DNA from: Aquimarina sp. Aq78
GTDB taxonomy: Bacteria; Bacteroidota; Bacteroidia; Flavobacteriales; Flavobacteriaceae
Direction: 5' to 3'
Assembly: GCF_900299525.1 (NCBI RefSeq)
Contig: NZ_OMKA01000029.1
Coordinates: forward strand, 732,986-796,985
Length of the DNA: 64,000 nt
The position numbers were made by a program, and so were the translations under genes. The notes beneath the pieces were generated by a model. It did not search any database. It saw only the letters and a list, made by a program, of their open reading frames with translations, and had not been told where the DNA came from. How positions within the stretch are numbered: position 1 is the first letter of the stretch; each line of letters begins with the position of its first letter. This document shows positions 35,440-44,520 of the stretch, piece after piece.

Positions 35440-36552
35440 CTACCCTTTCACGTCTAATGCATCTCGAAGTGCATTTCCTATTAGCATAAATGCCATTACC
35501 AGACTCATAATCCCTAATCCAGGGATAATTGCAAGATATGCTTTACCTAAGATAATATAAGAATAATGATCTTTGATCATCGCTCCCCAGCTTGGCATTG
35601 GCGGTTGCGCTCCTATTCCTAGAAAACTCAAACCGCTTTCGATAAGTATAGCTCCTGCAAAATTTGCTGCAGAAATCACAATTACTGGTGCTAAACTATT
35701 AGGTAGTATATGTTTTGTAATAATTCTAAAGTTGGTAAAACCTAATGATTTTGCAGCAGTCACGTATTGCATCTGTTTTACACTTAATACCTGCCCTCTA
35801 ACCACACGAGCTACTTCTACCCACATTGTTAACCCAACGGCAATAAAAACCTGCCAAAAACCCTTTCCTAAGGCCAAAGTAATGGCAATAACTAATAATA
35901 AAGTAGGTATAGACCAGGTAACATTTATTAACCACATGATCATGGTATCTACTTTACCTCCATAATATCCAGCGATAGCCCCTAATGATATCCCCAGAAT
36001 TAGAGAAATTAACACAGCCACAAAGCCTATAGAAAATGAAATCCTAATACCGACCAGCATTCTACTTAACAAGTCTCTTCCGTATTTATCGGTACCTAAA
36101 ATAAAGGTTTGTGTTTTTATATAGGTATCGGTTATTTCTTGTGATGTTAACCCTTTAGGGAAACGTTCAAACTTGATTTCTTTTGACAGTTCTATAACCT
36201 CTCCTTCACTGTAAGGAGAAATTTCTATTGTATTATTTTGTAGGGTATATCGATCAATAGGGATTTCTGTATCTGTATTTTTCTCTCCAAAAAAGATTTT
36301 ACTTAAAAAGGATTGATCAGACACGTCTTGGGAAGGAATAGTGAGCATTTTAACTTCAAACCCAGGAGGTTTAGAATGAATCGATAAATGCATCTGATTT
36401 GCATTCTGAGAATTATCAGGAGCCAATACATAAGCAAAAACCGCTATAATTGCACAAAGAACAATAAAATAAAAACTCAAGACGCCCCAAAAATTCTTTT
36501 TGAATTTTTGGAGCGCCAGTATACTTAAAGAGTTTGATTTTTCTTTGGGCAT
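35440..36552 (-). CDS. OppC/DppC-like ABC transporter permease
   Basis: A 370-residue oligopeptide/dipeptide-type inner-membrane permease. An N-terminal helix is followed by an unusually long periplasmic segment (residues about 55-150) before LGTDKYGRDLLSRMLVGIRIS and the five-helix core. The cytoplasmic EAA loop (AAKSLGFTNFRIITKHILPN) that docks to the ATPase is present. No OppB, OppD/F or binding protein is adjacent, so the rest of the transporter is encoded elsewhere. The gene lies 9 bp after the Prc gene on the same strand. Not obviously the exporter for the nearby peptides, since Opp systems import. Confidence 0.9.
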   Translation of the reverse strand: MPKEKSNSLSILALQKFKKNFWGVLSFYFIVLCAIIAVFAYVLAPDNSQNANQMHLSIHSKPPGFEVKMLTIPSQDVSDQSFLSKIFFGEKNTDTEIPIDRYTLQNNTIEISPYSEGEVIELSKEIKFERFPKGLTSQEITDTYIKTQTFILGTDKYGRDLLSRMLVGIRISFSIGFVAVLISLILGISLGAIAGYYGGKVDTMIMWLINVTWSIPTLLLVIAITLALGKGFWQVFIAVGLTMWVEVARVVRGQVLSVKQMQYVTAAKSLGFTNFRIITKHILPNSLAPVIVISAANFAGAILIESGLSFLGIGAQPPMPSWGAMIKDHYSYIILGKAYLAIIPGLGIMSLVMAFMLIGNALRDALDVKG

Positions 36553-36561
36553 TAATATGTA

Positions 36562-38697
36562 TTAATTCTTTACCGTAAGTGGATTTTTAGATCTTCGAAT
36601 GTTATTGATTTTTAAATCTTCAAGAACACTAATCGCCTCTTCTACATAAACATCTTTACTAAGGCTTTTATGCCATCTTTTTCTTTTCTCTGATAGAATC
36701 GAATCCTTTTTCATCAATTCTTTTTCATAAGGTAAAGATTGAAAAGTTAAATTGGTCTTATAATCACTAATCGCATCAAAACGCTCTGCTTGTTTCTCGT
36801 TAAGTGCAATATTTAACTTATACTTACTAAACTGTAAAGAATATTTGTTTATATCTCTTTTTTGTCTAACCCACTTTGCATTTTCTTCAATTAATTTTAA
36901 TTGATCATTTTTAGACATTCTTTCTTTACTATTATTGATTGTTTGATCAAAATCGATATAGCCATCCCAAAGATCATAATCAGCAGCAGCTATTTTATCC
37001 CATGGTAGTGGGTTTTCCTGATCTTTTTCACCAATATCAATATAACTATAACGATCTGGAACTACAACATCACTTTTTACTCCTTCTAACTGTGTAGAAC
37101 CTCCATTAACTCTATAAAACTTTTGAGTAGTAAGCTTTAAGGCTCCCAGATCTCCAAAATCATTACTGCGCATCCATCTATTAAGATCCATTACGTTTTG
37201 AACAGTTCCTTTACCATACGTTTGTTTACTCCCTATAATGATTGCTCTTTTATAGTCTTGCATAGCCGCAGCCAATATTTCTGAAGCAGAAGCAGATAAT
37301 TCATTTACCAAAATAACTAATGGACCATCCCAAAGTATATTTCTGTCCTTATCACTTAAAACCTCTGGAGATTCTCCTTTTGTTCTAACTTGTACTATTG
37401 GACCTTTTTCAATAAATAATCCTGCAATATCTACTACAGTTTGTAAAGAACCTCCACCATTATCTCGTAAGTCAATTACCAGACCATCCATATCTTGTTC
37501 TTTAAGACGGATAATTTCTTGTTTTACATCTTTGGCAGCATTGCGTTGATTATAATCTTGCATATTAAAATAAAACTTTGGTAAATTAACAATCCCAAAT
37601 GTTTTATCATTCTTTTTAACTGTAGATGATTTTGCATAAGTCTCTTCGAGCTCTACAACATCTCTAACAATTTCTATAATCTTTATAGTACCATCAACCT
37701 TTTTTACTGTTAGCATTACTTTTGTGCCCTTTGGGCCCTTAATTAAACTTACAGCATCATCAAGACGCATTCCAACAATGCTAACAGGCTCTTCTTCATC
37801 TTCCTGCTTTACTTTCATGATAAGATCTCCAACTTCAACTTCATTACCTCTCCATGCAGGACCTCCAGAAATGATTTCTATTATTTTTACATTATCATTT
37901 TTCTTTTGCAATCTGGCTCCGATTCCCTCTAACTTTCCCGACATTGCAATATCAAATCTATCTTTATCCTGAGGTGCAAAATAATAGGTATGAGGATCAA
38001 ATTCTTCTACAATAGAATTGATATATATCGAAAACCAGTCTTTTCGTTCTAAATCATCAGCAAATTCAAAATATTCTTTTAGTGAAGTTTTTGTGATTTC
38101 ACGAGATTCTTTTTCTAAAACAATCGAAGTTTTACGGCTATAATTACTGTTTTTGGTAACAGAATCTATTTGCTCTTCAACTTTATCATAATAGCTAGAT
38201 AATGCATTAAATTTAAGTTGCAATCTCCAACGATCTTTCATTTGACTTTTACTCTCTACATAAGGTAAGTTTTCATAATTTGTATCGATACTTTCGTCTT
38301 TCTCAAAGTTAAAAGGTTGTTCCAAAATTTCTTTATGTAACGTTCTAGCCTCTGCCATTCGCTGTTGCAAACGATCATAAGTTAGATTAAAGAAAGTAAT
38401 TTCTTTATTTCTGATTTCGTCATCAATCAGTTTTTCAAACTTCTTAAATTCTTCAATATCACTTTTATAAAAATATCGTTTCAGAGGATCTAAGGCATCA
38501 ACATAATCAGAGAAAACTTCCTTAGAAAAATCATCATTTATATCCTTTGCATCATAATGCCCTTTACCTAAGACATAACTTATTAAATCAATTAGCAATT
38601 TATCTTTATCAGGATCATTTTCAACCTTTGTGGTAAAACTGCAAGAAGCTGCCGAAACGATCACGGTAAGCATCAAAATCAAAAAACTCTTTTTCAT
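36562..38697 (-). CDS. prc: Tail-specific (carboxy-terminal processing) protease
   Basis: A 711-residue periplasmic S41 protease with a lipoprotein signal (IVSAASCSF). After an N-terminal helical domain come a PDZ domain (GIGARLQKKNDNVKIIEII), the S41 catalytic domain and a C-terminal DUF3340-type extension. Catalytic residues are Ser in NELSASASEI and Lys in QTYGKGTVQNV. It cleaves C-terminal tails of envelope proteins and takes part in wall and protein turnover. Length matches the long Prc class of Bacteroidota. Confidence 0.93.
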   Translation of the reverse strand: MKKSFLILMLTVIVSAASCSFTTKVENDPDKDKLLIDLISYVLGKGHYDAKDINDDFSKEVFSDYVDALDPLKRYFYKSDIEEFKKFEKLIDDEIRNKEITFFNLTYDRLQQRMAEARTLHKEILEQPFNFEKDESIDTNYENLPYVESKSQMKDRWRLQLKFNALSSYYDKVEEQIDSVTKNSNYSRKTSIVLEKESREITKTSLKEYFEFADDLERKDWFSIYINSIVEEFDPHTYYFAPQDKDRFDIAMSGKLEGIGARLQKKNDNVKIIEIISGGPAWRGNEVEVGDLIMKVKQEDEEEPVSIVGMRLDDAVSLIKGPKGTKVMLTVKKVDGTIKIIEIVRDVVELEETYAKSSTVKKNDKTFGIVNLPKFYFNMQDYNQRNAAKDVKQEIIRLKEQDMDGLVIDLRDNGGGSLQTVVDIAGLFIEKGPIVQVRTKGESPEVLSDKDRNILWDGPLVILVNELSASASEILAAAMQDYKRAIIIGSKQTYGKGTVQNVMDLNRWMRSNDFGDLGALKLTTQKFYRVNGGSTQLEGVKSDVVVPDRYSYIDIGEKDQENPLPWDKIAAADYDLWDGYIDFDQTINNSKERMSKNDQLKLIEENAKWVRQKRDINKYSLQFSKYKLNIALNEKQAERFDAISDYKTNLTFQSLPYEKELMKKDSILSEKRKRWHKSLSKDVYVEEAISVLEDLKINNIRRSKNPLTVKN

Positions 38698-38955
38698 ACG
38701 CTCATTTAATTTAGGGATTCAAGGCAAAATACATTAAAAATCGTGCCAATAACACGTAATAATACTAAATTTTTCTTAAATGAGCTAATATTATTTCTTA
38801 CTCTTTATTCTTGTAAAATTCCATCTGTTCATATTTATAGTTTTATAATTTTTTAATGAAATATTTATCATTACTCTTTTAGTAGATAATGACTTTTTAG
38901 GAATTCTTATTTCGTATAAAAAAAGTGTATTTTTACAGTCGTAAAATTTTAAGCT

Positions 38956-39738
38956 ATGCCGCAAAAAAGACCACTAATTTTAGTCACTAATGATGATGGG
39001 GTTACTGCCCCTGGAATACGTGCACTTATAGATGTTATGAATGAAATTGGTGATGTTGTGGTAGTTGCCCCAGATAGTCCGCAAAGCGGAATGGGTCACG
39101 CTATAACAATTAATAGCACTCTCTATTGTGATCCTGTTGTTATTAATAAAAATGCTCCACAAAAAGAATATAGTTGTTCGGGTACTCCTGTAGATTGCGT
39201 AAAAATGGCATCTCGTGAAATCCTTGACAGGAAACCTGATTTATGCGTAAGTGGGATTAACCATGGCTCAAACTCAGCAATTAATGTAATCTACTCGGGT
39301 ACAATGAGTGCCGCCGTCGAAGCAGGCATTGAAGGAATTCCTGCTATTGGGTTTTCATTACTTGATTATAGTATGGATGCAAATTTTGAGCCTTCGAAGA
39401 AATATGTGAAAATTATTGTAGAAAATGTCCTCAAAAACGGGTTACCAAAAGGAGTAGTTCTTAATGTGAATATTCCAAAATTAATCGAAGAAGACATAAA
39501 AGGTGTAAAAATATGTCGCCAGGCGAATGCCCATTGGGTAGAAGAGTTTGACAAGAGAATAAACCCTATGGGGCGAGAATATTACTGGCTTTCTGGTGAA
39601 TTTATTAACGAGGATAAGGGTGAAGATACTGATGAATGGGCACTACATCACGGCTACATCTCTATAGTACCTACTCAATTTGATCTTACTGCTCATCACT
39701 TTATACAAGAACTAAACAACTGGTCTTTACATGATTAA
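38956..39738 (+). CDS. surE: 5'/3'-nucleotidase SurE
   Basis: A 260-residue cytoplasmic metal-dependent nucleotidase/phosphatase. The N-terminal metal-binding LVTNDDGVTAPGI, the VVAPDSPQSGMGHAIT segment and SGINHGSNSAINVIYSGTMSAA are all diagnostic. Length is normal. The next gene starts inside its 3' end (8-bp overlap), so they are translationally coupled. Confidence 0.96.
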   Translation: MPQKRPLILVTNDDGVTAPGIRALIDVMNEIGDVVVVAPDSPQSGMGHAITINSTLYCDPVVINKNAPQKEYSCSGTPVDCVKMASREILDRKPDLCVSGINHGSNSAINVIYSGTMSAAVEAGIEGIPAIGFSLLDYSMDANFEPSKKYVKIIVENVLKNGLPKGVVLNVNIPKLIEEDIKGVKICRQANAHWVEEFDKRINPMGREYYWLSGEFINEDKGEDTDEWALHHGYISIVPTQFDLTAHHFIQELNNWSLHD

Positions 39739-40027
39739 AAAAGAGATTTTTATTGGTTTTACAATCGGCTTATTTGTGAATGCTATAGGATTTATCTTAT
39801 GCGTATTTATTTTTTCTGCACTAAGCTCTCAGGGATTATCATTTACTGAAATGGTAAAAGCTTCTGCAGAGAATGACTCTTTAGGAAGCTTAATTGCTTT
39901 AGGAGCGATGCCTAATCTAATTGTTTTCTTTCTTTTTTTAAGAAAAAATAATATATATCGAGCTCGTGGCGTGCTTCTTGCTACGCTTATTGCGGCTATT
40001 TGTATTGCAATTAGTAAATTTGGATGA
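39731..40027 (+). CDS. Small integral membrane protein
   Basis: A 98-residue protein with about three hydrophobic helices (IFIGFTIGLFVNAIGFILCV, LGAMPNLIVFFLFL, LLATLIAAICIAI). It overlaps surE by 8 bases and precedes lpxB; this surE-small membrane protein-lpxB order recurs in Flavobacteria from memory. No catalytic motif. Function unknown. Confidence 0.8.
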   Translation: MIKKEIFIGFTIGLFVNAIGFILCVFIFSALSSQGLSFTEMVKASAENDSLGSLIALGAMPNLIVFFLFLRKNNIYRARGVLLATLIAAICIAISKFG

Positions 40028-40244
40028 TCTTAAAAACATAATATCATATTTTTTAGATAAAATCGGTAAAATAAATGTTAGTTTTCGATACTTCGGAAAC
40101 GTTAAATTTGTAGTTGTTCGATATTTTATCTGCCCTTAAGAAAATTAAAAAACATGAAACGAGCATGCTAAAAGCTTTATCACTCCAAAGGAATGATTAA
40201 TAGCGAACAGCATGTGACTTTTGAAAAATAGTAAATATAAACAC

Positions 40245-41360
40245 ATGAAATACTACCTCATCGCGGGAGAAGCATCTGGGGATTTGCACGGTGCAAATCT
40301 TATGAAATCAATTCTTAAAGAGGATCCTCAAGCAGAATTCAGATTCTGGGGTGGAGATCTTATGCAGGCTGTTGGTGGCTCGATGGTTAAACACTATAAA
40401 GATTTAGCATTTATGGGGTTTATAGAAGTTTTATTAAATTTGTTTACCATTCTTAGAAATCTAAAACTTTGTAAACGAGATATTACAAGTTTTCAGCCAG
40501 ATGCGATTGTTTTTATAGATTATCCGGGATTTAATTTGCGTATTGCAGAATGGGCAAAAGAAAAAGGATTCAGGACACATTACTATATTTCTCCTCAGAT
40601 ATGGGCATGGAAAGAAGGGAGAATAAAATCTATCAAGCGATGTGTTGATATGATGTATGTAATTCTACCGTTTGAAAAATCTTTTTATGAGGATAAACAT
40701 GAATTTCCGGTTCAATTTGTAGGGCATCCATTAATTGATGCTATTGCAGATCATAAGCAAATTATGCCCGAAAATTTTAAGGCTGAACATAATTTGGACG
40801 ATCGCCCTATTATTGCCATACTTCCTGGAAGCAGAAAACAAGAAATTCGTAAAATGCTTGAGGTTATGCTTACTGTTGTAGATGATTTCCCTAATTATCA
40901 GTTTGTCATTGCAGGTGCACCAAGCCAGGAAACTTCTTTTTATGCTCCTTTTATTAAAAAACAAGGAGTTCACTTAATTATGAATCGAACATATGACTTA
41001 TTAAGTCTTAGTAATGCTGCCTTAGTAACTTCGGGTACTGCAACTCTAGAAACCGCCTTGTTTAAAGTACCAGAAGTTGTATGCTATAAAGGAAGCTATA
41101 TTTCTTATCAAATTGCAAAACGAGTTATTAGTCTTGACTATATTTCTTTGGTAAATCTAATTATGGATAAACCAGTTGTAACCGAATTAATACAGAATGA
41201 ATTTAATCCTAAAAGACTCAAGGAAGAACTTACTATAATAATTGACGATTATAAAAGAGCCGTTATGTTTTTGGATTATTATGATCTCGAAAAAAAACTG
41301 GGTGGTAGAGGAGCCAATGATAAAACCGCAAAATTAATTGTGGAGTCTATAAAAAACTGA
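40245..41360 (+). CDS. lpxB: Lipid-A-disaccharide synthase
   Basis: A 371-residue GT19 glycosyltransferase that joins UDP-2,3-diacylglucosamine and lipid X in lipid A synthesis at the inner membrane. The frame starts with a TTG at 40221, but the ATG at 40245 directly precedes the family start KYYLIAGEASGDLHGANL, so I choose it. Other hallmarks are ISPQIWAWKEGR, FVGHPLID and LPGSRKQEI. Possible -7 element TAAATTTG at 40103-40110. Its end is 4 bp from the convergent histidine kinase gene. Confidence 0.95.
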   Translation: MKYYLIAGEASGDLHGANLMKSILKEDPQAEFRFWGGDLMQAVGGSMVKHYKDLAFMGFIEVLLNLFTILRNLKLCKRDITSFQPDAIVFIDYPGFNLRIAEWAKEKGFRTHYYISPQIWAWKEGRIKSIKRCVDMMYVILPFEKSFYEDKHEFPVQFVGHPLIDAIADHKQIMPENFKAEHNLDDRPIIAILPGSRKQEIRKMLEVMLTVVDDFPNYQFVIAGAPSQETSFYAPFIKKQGVHLIMNRTYDLLSLSNAALVTSGTATLETALFKVPEVVCYKGSYISYQIAKRVISLDYISLVNLIMDKPVVTELIQNEFNPKRLKEELTIIIDDYKRAVMFLDYYDLEKKLGGRGANDKTAKLIVESIKN

Positions 41361-41364
41361 TTTT

Positions 41365-43575
41365 CTATTTATCACAACACACCATAATGGTTTCGTAAAG
41401 TAATTCTGGATCTACTGGCTTGTTAAGAACAGTGTATATTCCTACTTCGTTAAATTTTTCTCTGTTTAACTTCTCGGATATTGCCGTTAATGCAACTATT
41501 GGTATTCCTTTATCAAATTGCTTTATATATTTTGTTGCTTCAAAGCCATCCATTTTTGGCATCATTATATCCATCAAGATCATAGAATATTTATTCTTCT
41601 TGACCATATCTACTGCTTCTTTTCCATCATTAGCAGAGTCACAGTAAAAACCATAATTTGAAATTATTTTTTCTGTAATTAATTGATTCACCTTGTTATC
41701 TTCAACTAACAAGACATTAATACCCTCTAGGGATTCGTCATAACCATTTCCCGAGAACGTATTTTTTTCTATTAACTGTTCAGGAATATCAAATTTCATC
41801 GTAAATAAAACCAAAGTCCCTTTTCCCGGTTTGGATTTTAAAACTATATCGCTTCCTTGTAATTTTAGTATTTTTTTTACGATCGACAACCCTAGCCCGG
41901 TACCTCCATATTTTCTATTGATTTTGACTGATCCTTGATGGAAAGCTTCAAAAGCTTTGCTAATTTGTTTTTCAGACATACCTATACCAGTATCTCGGAC
42001 AGAAAACTCTATTTCTGCTTTATTATCTATTTTCGAAACCAGTGAAGCTTCAATATAAATAGCACCATTTCTTGTAAACTTTAAAGCATTATCCAATATA
42101 TTCAAGAAGATTTGAGAAACCCTGAGGACATCCCCTTTTAGATGACCAGGGATATCACTATCTATTTTTCTATGAATCTTATTGTTATTATCCTTCATTA
42201 ACACAGAAGAATCTATCAAATTATTCAATAATTCTCTTAGGTCAAATTTCTCATTTTTTAGTTCTAGTTTTCCTTTTTCAAGATCATTTAGGTGAATTAC
42301 ATCGGCAATCAAATTCAATAAATAATCACTAGATAAATTGATTAACTTAATTTGATTTACCTGATGAGATGTCAATTCTTCTTTTTGCAATAAAAATGTT
42401 GTTCCTTTTATTGTATTTAACGGAGTGAGAAGTTCGTGAGTTACCGAATCCAAAAATTCTGATTTAGCCTCTAATGCTTCATCTACTTTTTGATTAGCTT
42501 CTACTAATTTTTCATAATTCTTTTGAAGCAATCTATTTATTTTCGTTTTATACAAAGAGATTCTGTATTGAATTATACTCATTAGAATTAATCCCAAAAT
42601 AATTATTACACTTAACAAGATAATATAACCTCTATTTCCTAATTGCTCTGCTTTTAAGTCGTTTTCTAGTTTTATCCTCTTATTTTCTTCTTCTTTCAGG
42701 TTTAATTGATTTGATAGTGCAAGTGTTGTGCTTACTTCTCTTGTTCTTTGACCATGATACTCTAAAAGATTGTTGAAGGATTGACTATAAAAAAGTGCTG
42801 CATTTTTATAATCTCCAATCTTCTCATAATACAATCCCTTATTAGAATATAATCTTCCTTCAAAGTACAAATCTCCAGAATACGTAGATTTTTCCTTTTC
42901 AATAGTATCAAAATAGCGTTCTGCTTTCTCAAATTCTTTTAAATTAATGTAACTTTTTGCCAGAAACAGGTTTAAATTCTTTCTTCTGTCTTGCTTAACT
43001 CCAGTCTTTCTTATCGCATTTGCCGATTTTAATGCATGTTCGATAGCCTCATTCCATCTATTAACTTTCATATATCGCGAACTAAGGTTGTAATTGATAT
43101 CGATCACATCTTTAGTTTTTCCATATTTCCTTAATAGTTGTTCTGCAATAAGGTAAGCTTGATACCCTTCTTCTTTTTTTCCTTGCATAGATTTGTGTAC
43201 TCCAAGATCTTCATAATACAACCCTAACTGCCTTTTATTATCTATTTGTTTAATGATTTTTAGATTTTTGCCTAAATATTCTTCAACTCTAATGGTATCT
43301 CGTGTGCCGAGAAAAAAATCCATTTTCTCTCTATTAATATGGATTTCAAGTAATGGATCATTAACTTTTTTTATCAATTTTTCTGCGAGTTCTAAAAAAT
43401 AGATGCCCTTTTCTTTCCCTTCCTTTGTTTGTGTTGAAAATGACTTTGAGGATTCTTCTAAAACTTCTCTTATACTATCAGAACTCACCTCTTTATCAAC
43501 AACTTGTGCTGTTAAAGAGGCAATACCAAAATGTATTAAAAAATACATACTATATGGGAGCACCTTCAATTTCAT
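41365..43575 (-). CDS. TPR-containing hybrid sensor histidine kinase
   Basis: A 736-residue membrane sensor. A signal peptide (LIHFGIASLTAQ) is followed by a periplasmic TPR-like region (about residues 50-280), one membrane helix (about 316-336), a coiled linker, HisKA (phospho-His 380 in SVTHELLTPLNT), HATPase (GGTGLGLSIVKK) and a C-terminal receiver (phospho-Asp 669 in ILMDIMMPKMDG). There is no DNA-binding domain, so output goes through phosphotransfer to another protein. Ligand unknown. Confidence 0.93.
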   Translation of the reverse strand: MKLKVLPYSMYFLIHFGIASLTAQVVDKEVSSDSIREVLEESSKSFSTQTKEGKEKGIYFLELAEKLIKKVNDPLLEIHINREKMDFFLGTRDTIRVEEYLGKNLKIIKQIDNKRQLGLYYEDLGVHKSMQGKKEEGYQAYLIAEQLLRKYGKTKDVIDINYNLSSRYMKVNRWNEAIEHALKSANAIRKTGVKQDRRKNLNLFLAKSYINLKEFEKAERYFDTIEKEKSTYSGDLYFEGRLYSNKGLYYEKIGDYKNAALFYSQSFNNLLEYHGQRTREVSTTLALSNQLNLKEEENKRIKLENDLKAEQLGNRGYIILLSVIIILGLILMSIIQYRISLYKTKINRLLQKNYEKLVEANQKVDEALEAKSEFLDSVTHELLTPLNTIKGTTFLLQKEELTSHQVNQIKLINLSSDYLLNLIADVIHLNDLEKGKLELKNEKFDLRELLNNLIDSSVLMKDNNNKIHRKIDSDIPGHLKGDVLRVSQIFLNILDNALKFTRNGAIYIEASLVSKIDNKAEIEFSVRDTGIGMSEKQISKAFEAFHQGSVKINRKYGGTGLGLSIVKKILKLQGSDIVLKSKPGKGTLVLFTMKFDIPEQLIEKNTFSGNGYDESLEGINVLLVEDNKVNQLITEKIISNYGFYCDSANDGKEAVDMVKKNKYSMILMDIMMPKMDGFEATKYIKQFDKGIPIVALTAISEKLNREKFNEVGIYTVLNKPVDPELLYETIMVCCDK

Positions 43576-43783
43576 CTGAAGAATATTAATAAGTATTTAA
43601 CTAATAAGATATTAAAATATATTGTCTTTTACTCTATAACCTTAGACAAATACCGCAAAACCCGTAATTCCAAGGCATAAATAAATATTTTGTACTAGTA
43701 TAAAATATTTATTTATGGCAATAATAAAAATTGAAAGCTTCTTAAACAATCTTAAACTCTTTAAAATTTTAAGCAAAAACGTG

Positions 43784-43791
43784 TACTTTTG
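43784..43791 (+). promoter_or_regulatory. -7 promoter element of the NlpC/P60 gene
   Basis: TACTTTTG matches TAnnTTTG and lies 17 bases before the ATG. No clear -33 TTG is present. Confidence 0.45.
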
Positions 43792-43808
43792 TTACAAACC
43801 CAAGTCTA

Positions 43809-44330
43809 ATGAAAAGAATAATCTTTTATCTTTTAATTACTATAGCTATAGTTTTAACTTCCTGCGGGAGCTCTTCTAAAAACAAAGCGGTTATATCTTC
43901 AAAAAATAGAACTAGCACTAAGGTCAAAACAACTAGAAGTCCTAACTCTAAAAAAATTAAAAGCATTGTGAGTTATGCTAAAACTTTTGGTGGTACCCGG
44001 TACAAATTTGGTGGTACTACAAGAAAAGGAATGGATTGTTCTGGCTTGGTATATACTTCATTTAAGAAAGAGAATATTGTCCTTCCGAGAACTTCCAGAA
44101 CTATGGCTACCCAAGGTAAAGCCATATCATTAAAAAAGGTAATCGTTGGTGATTTACTTTTTTTTAAGACCAATAAAAGAAAAAATGTTATTTCTCATGT
44201 AGGGCTTGTCGTTGAAACCAAAGGAGTCATTAAGTTCATACATGCATCTACATCAAGAGGGGTTATTATATCTAGTCTTGATGAGAAGTATTGGAACAAG
44301 TGCTTTGCTGGTGCCAGAAGAGTTTTATAA
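43809..44330 (+). CDS. NlpC/P60 family lipoprotein endopeptidase
   Basis: A 173-residue lipoprotein (lipobox VLTSCGSS) with a C-terminal NlpC/P60 cysteine peptidase domain. The catalytic Cys is in GMDCSGLVY and the His in ISHVGLVVE, followed by the third polar residue HAST. A basic Ser/Lys-rich linker separates the lipid anchor and domain. Related enzymes (Spr/MepS) cleave the D-Glu-mDAP or mDAP cross-link in peptidoglycan stems. Envelope location. Confidence 0.92.
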   Translation: MKRIIFYLLITIAIVLTSCGSSSKNKAVISSKNRTSTKVKTTRSPNSKKIKSIVSYAKTFGGTRYKFGGTTRKGMDCSGLVYTSFKKENIVLPRTSRTMATQGKAISLKKVIVGDLLFFKTNKRKNVISHVGLVVETKGVIKFIHASTSRGVIISSLDEKYWNKCFAGARRVL

Positions 44331-44416
44331 TCAACGTATTTACATTTCTATTTTACCAGTCAAATAATATATCCTCTTATAAATTCTTAAACAAGGTTGC
44401 TCCTACTTCCTTAATA

Positions 44417-44445
44417 ATCCCAGTTCCGAAAAATGAAACTGGGAT
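44417..44445 (+). other. Hairpin between NlpC/P60 and comEC genes
   Basis: Perfect 9-bp stem ATCCCAGTT (44417-44425) / AACTGGGAT (44437-44445) with an 11-base loop. There is no T-tract after it, so it may be a weak terminator or a leader structure of comEC. Confidence 0.5.
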
Positions 44446-44520
44446 CCCCTATCATTGTACTATGAACATTTTTGAGCAATTAATGAATACTCAAAATAAC
44501 TCTTTACGTAAGTCTCTAAT

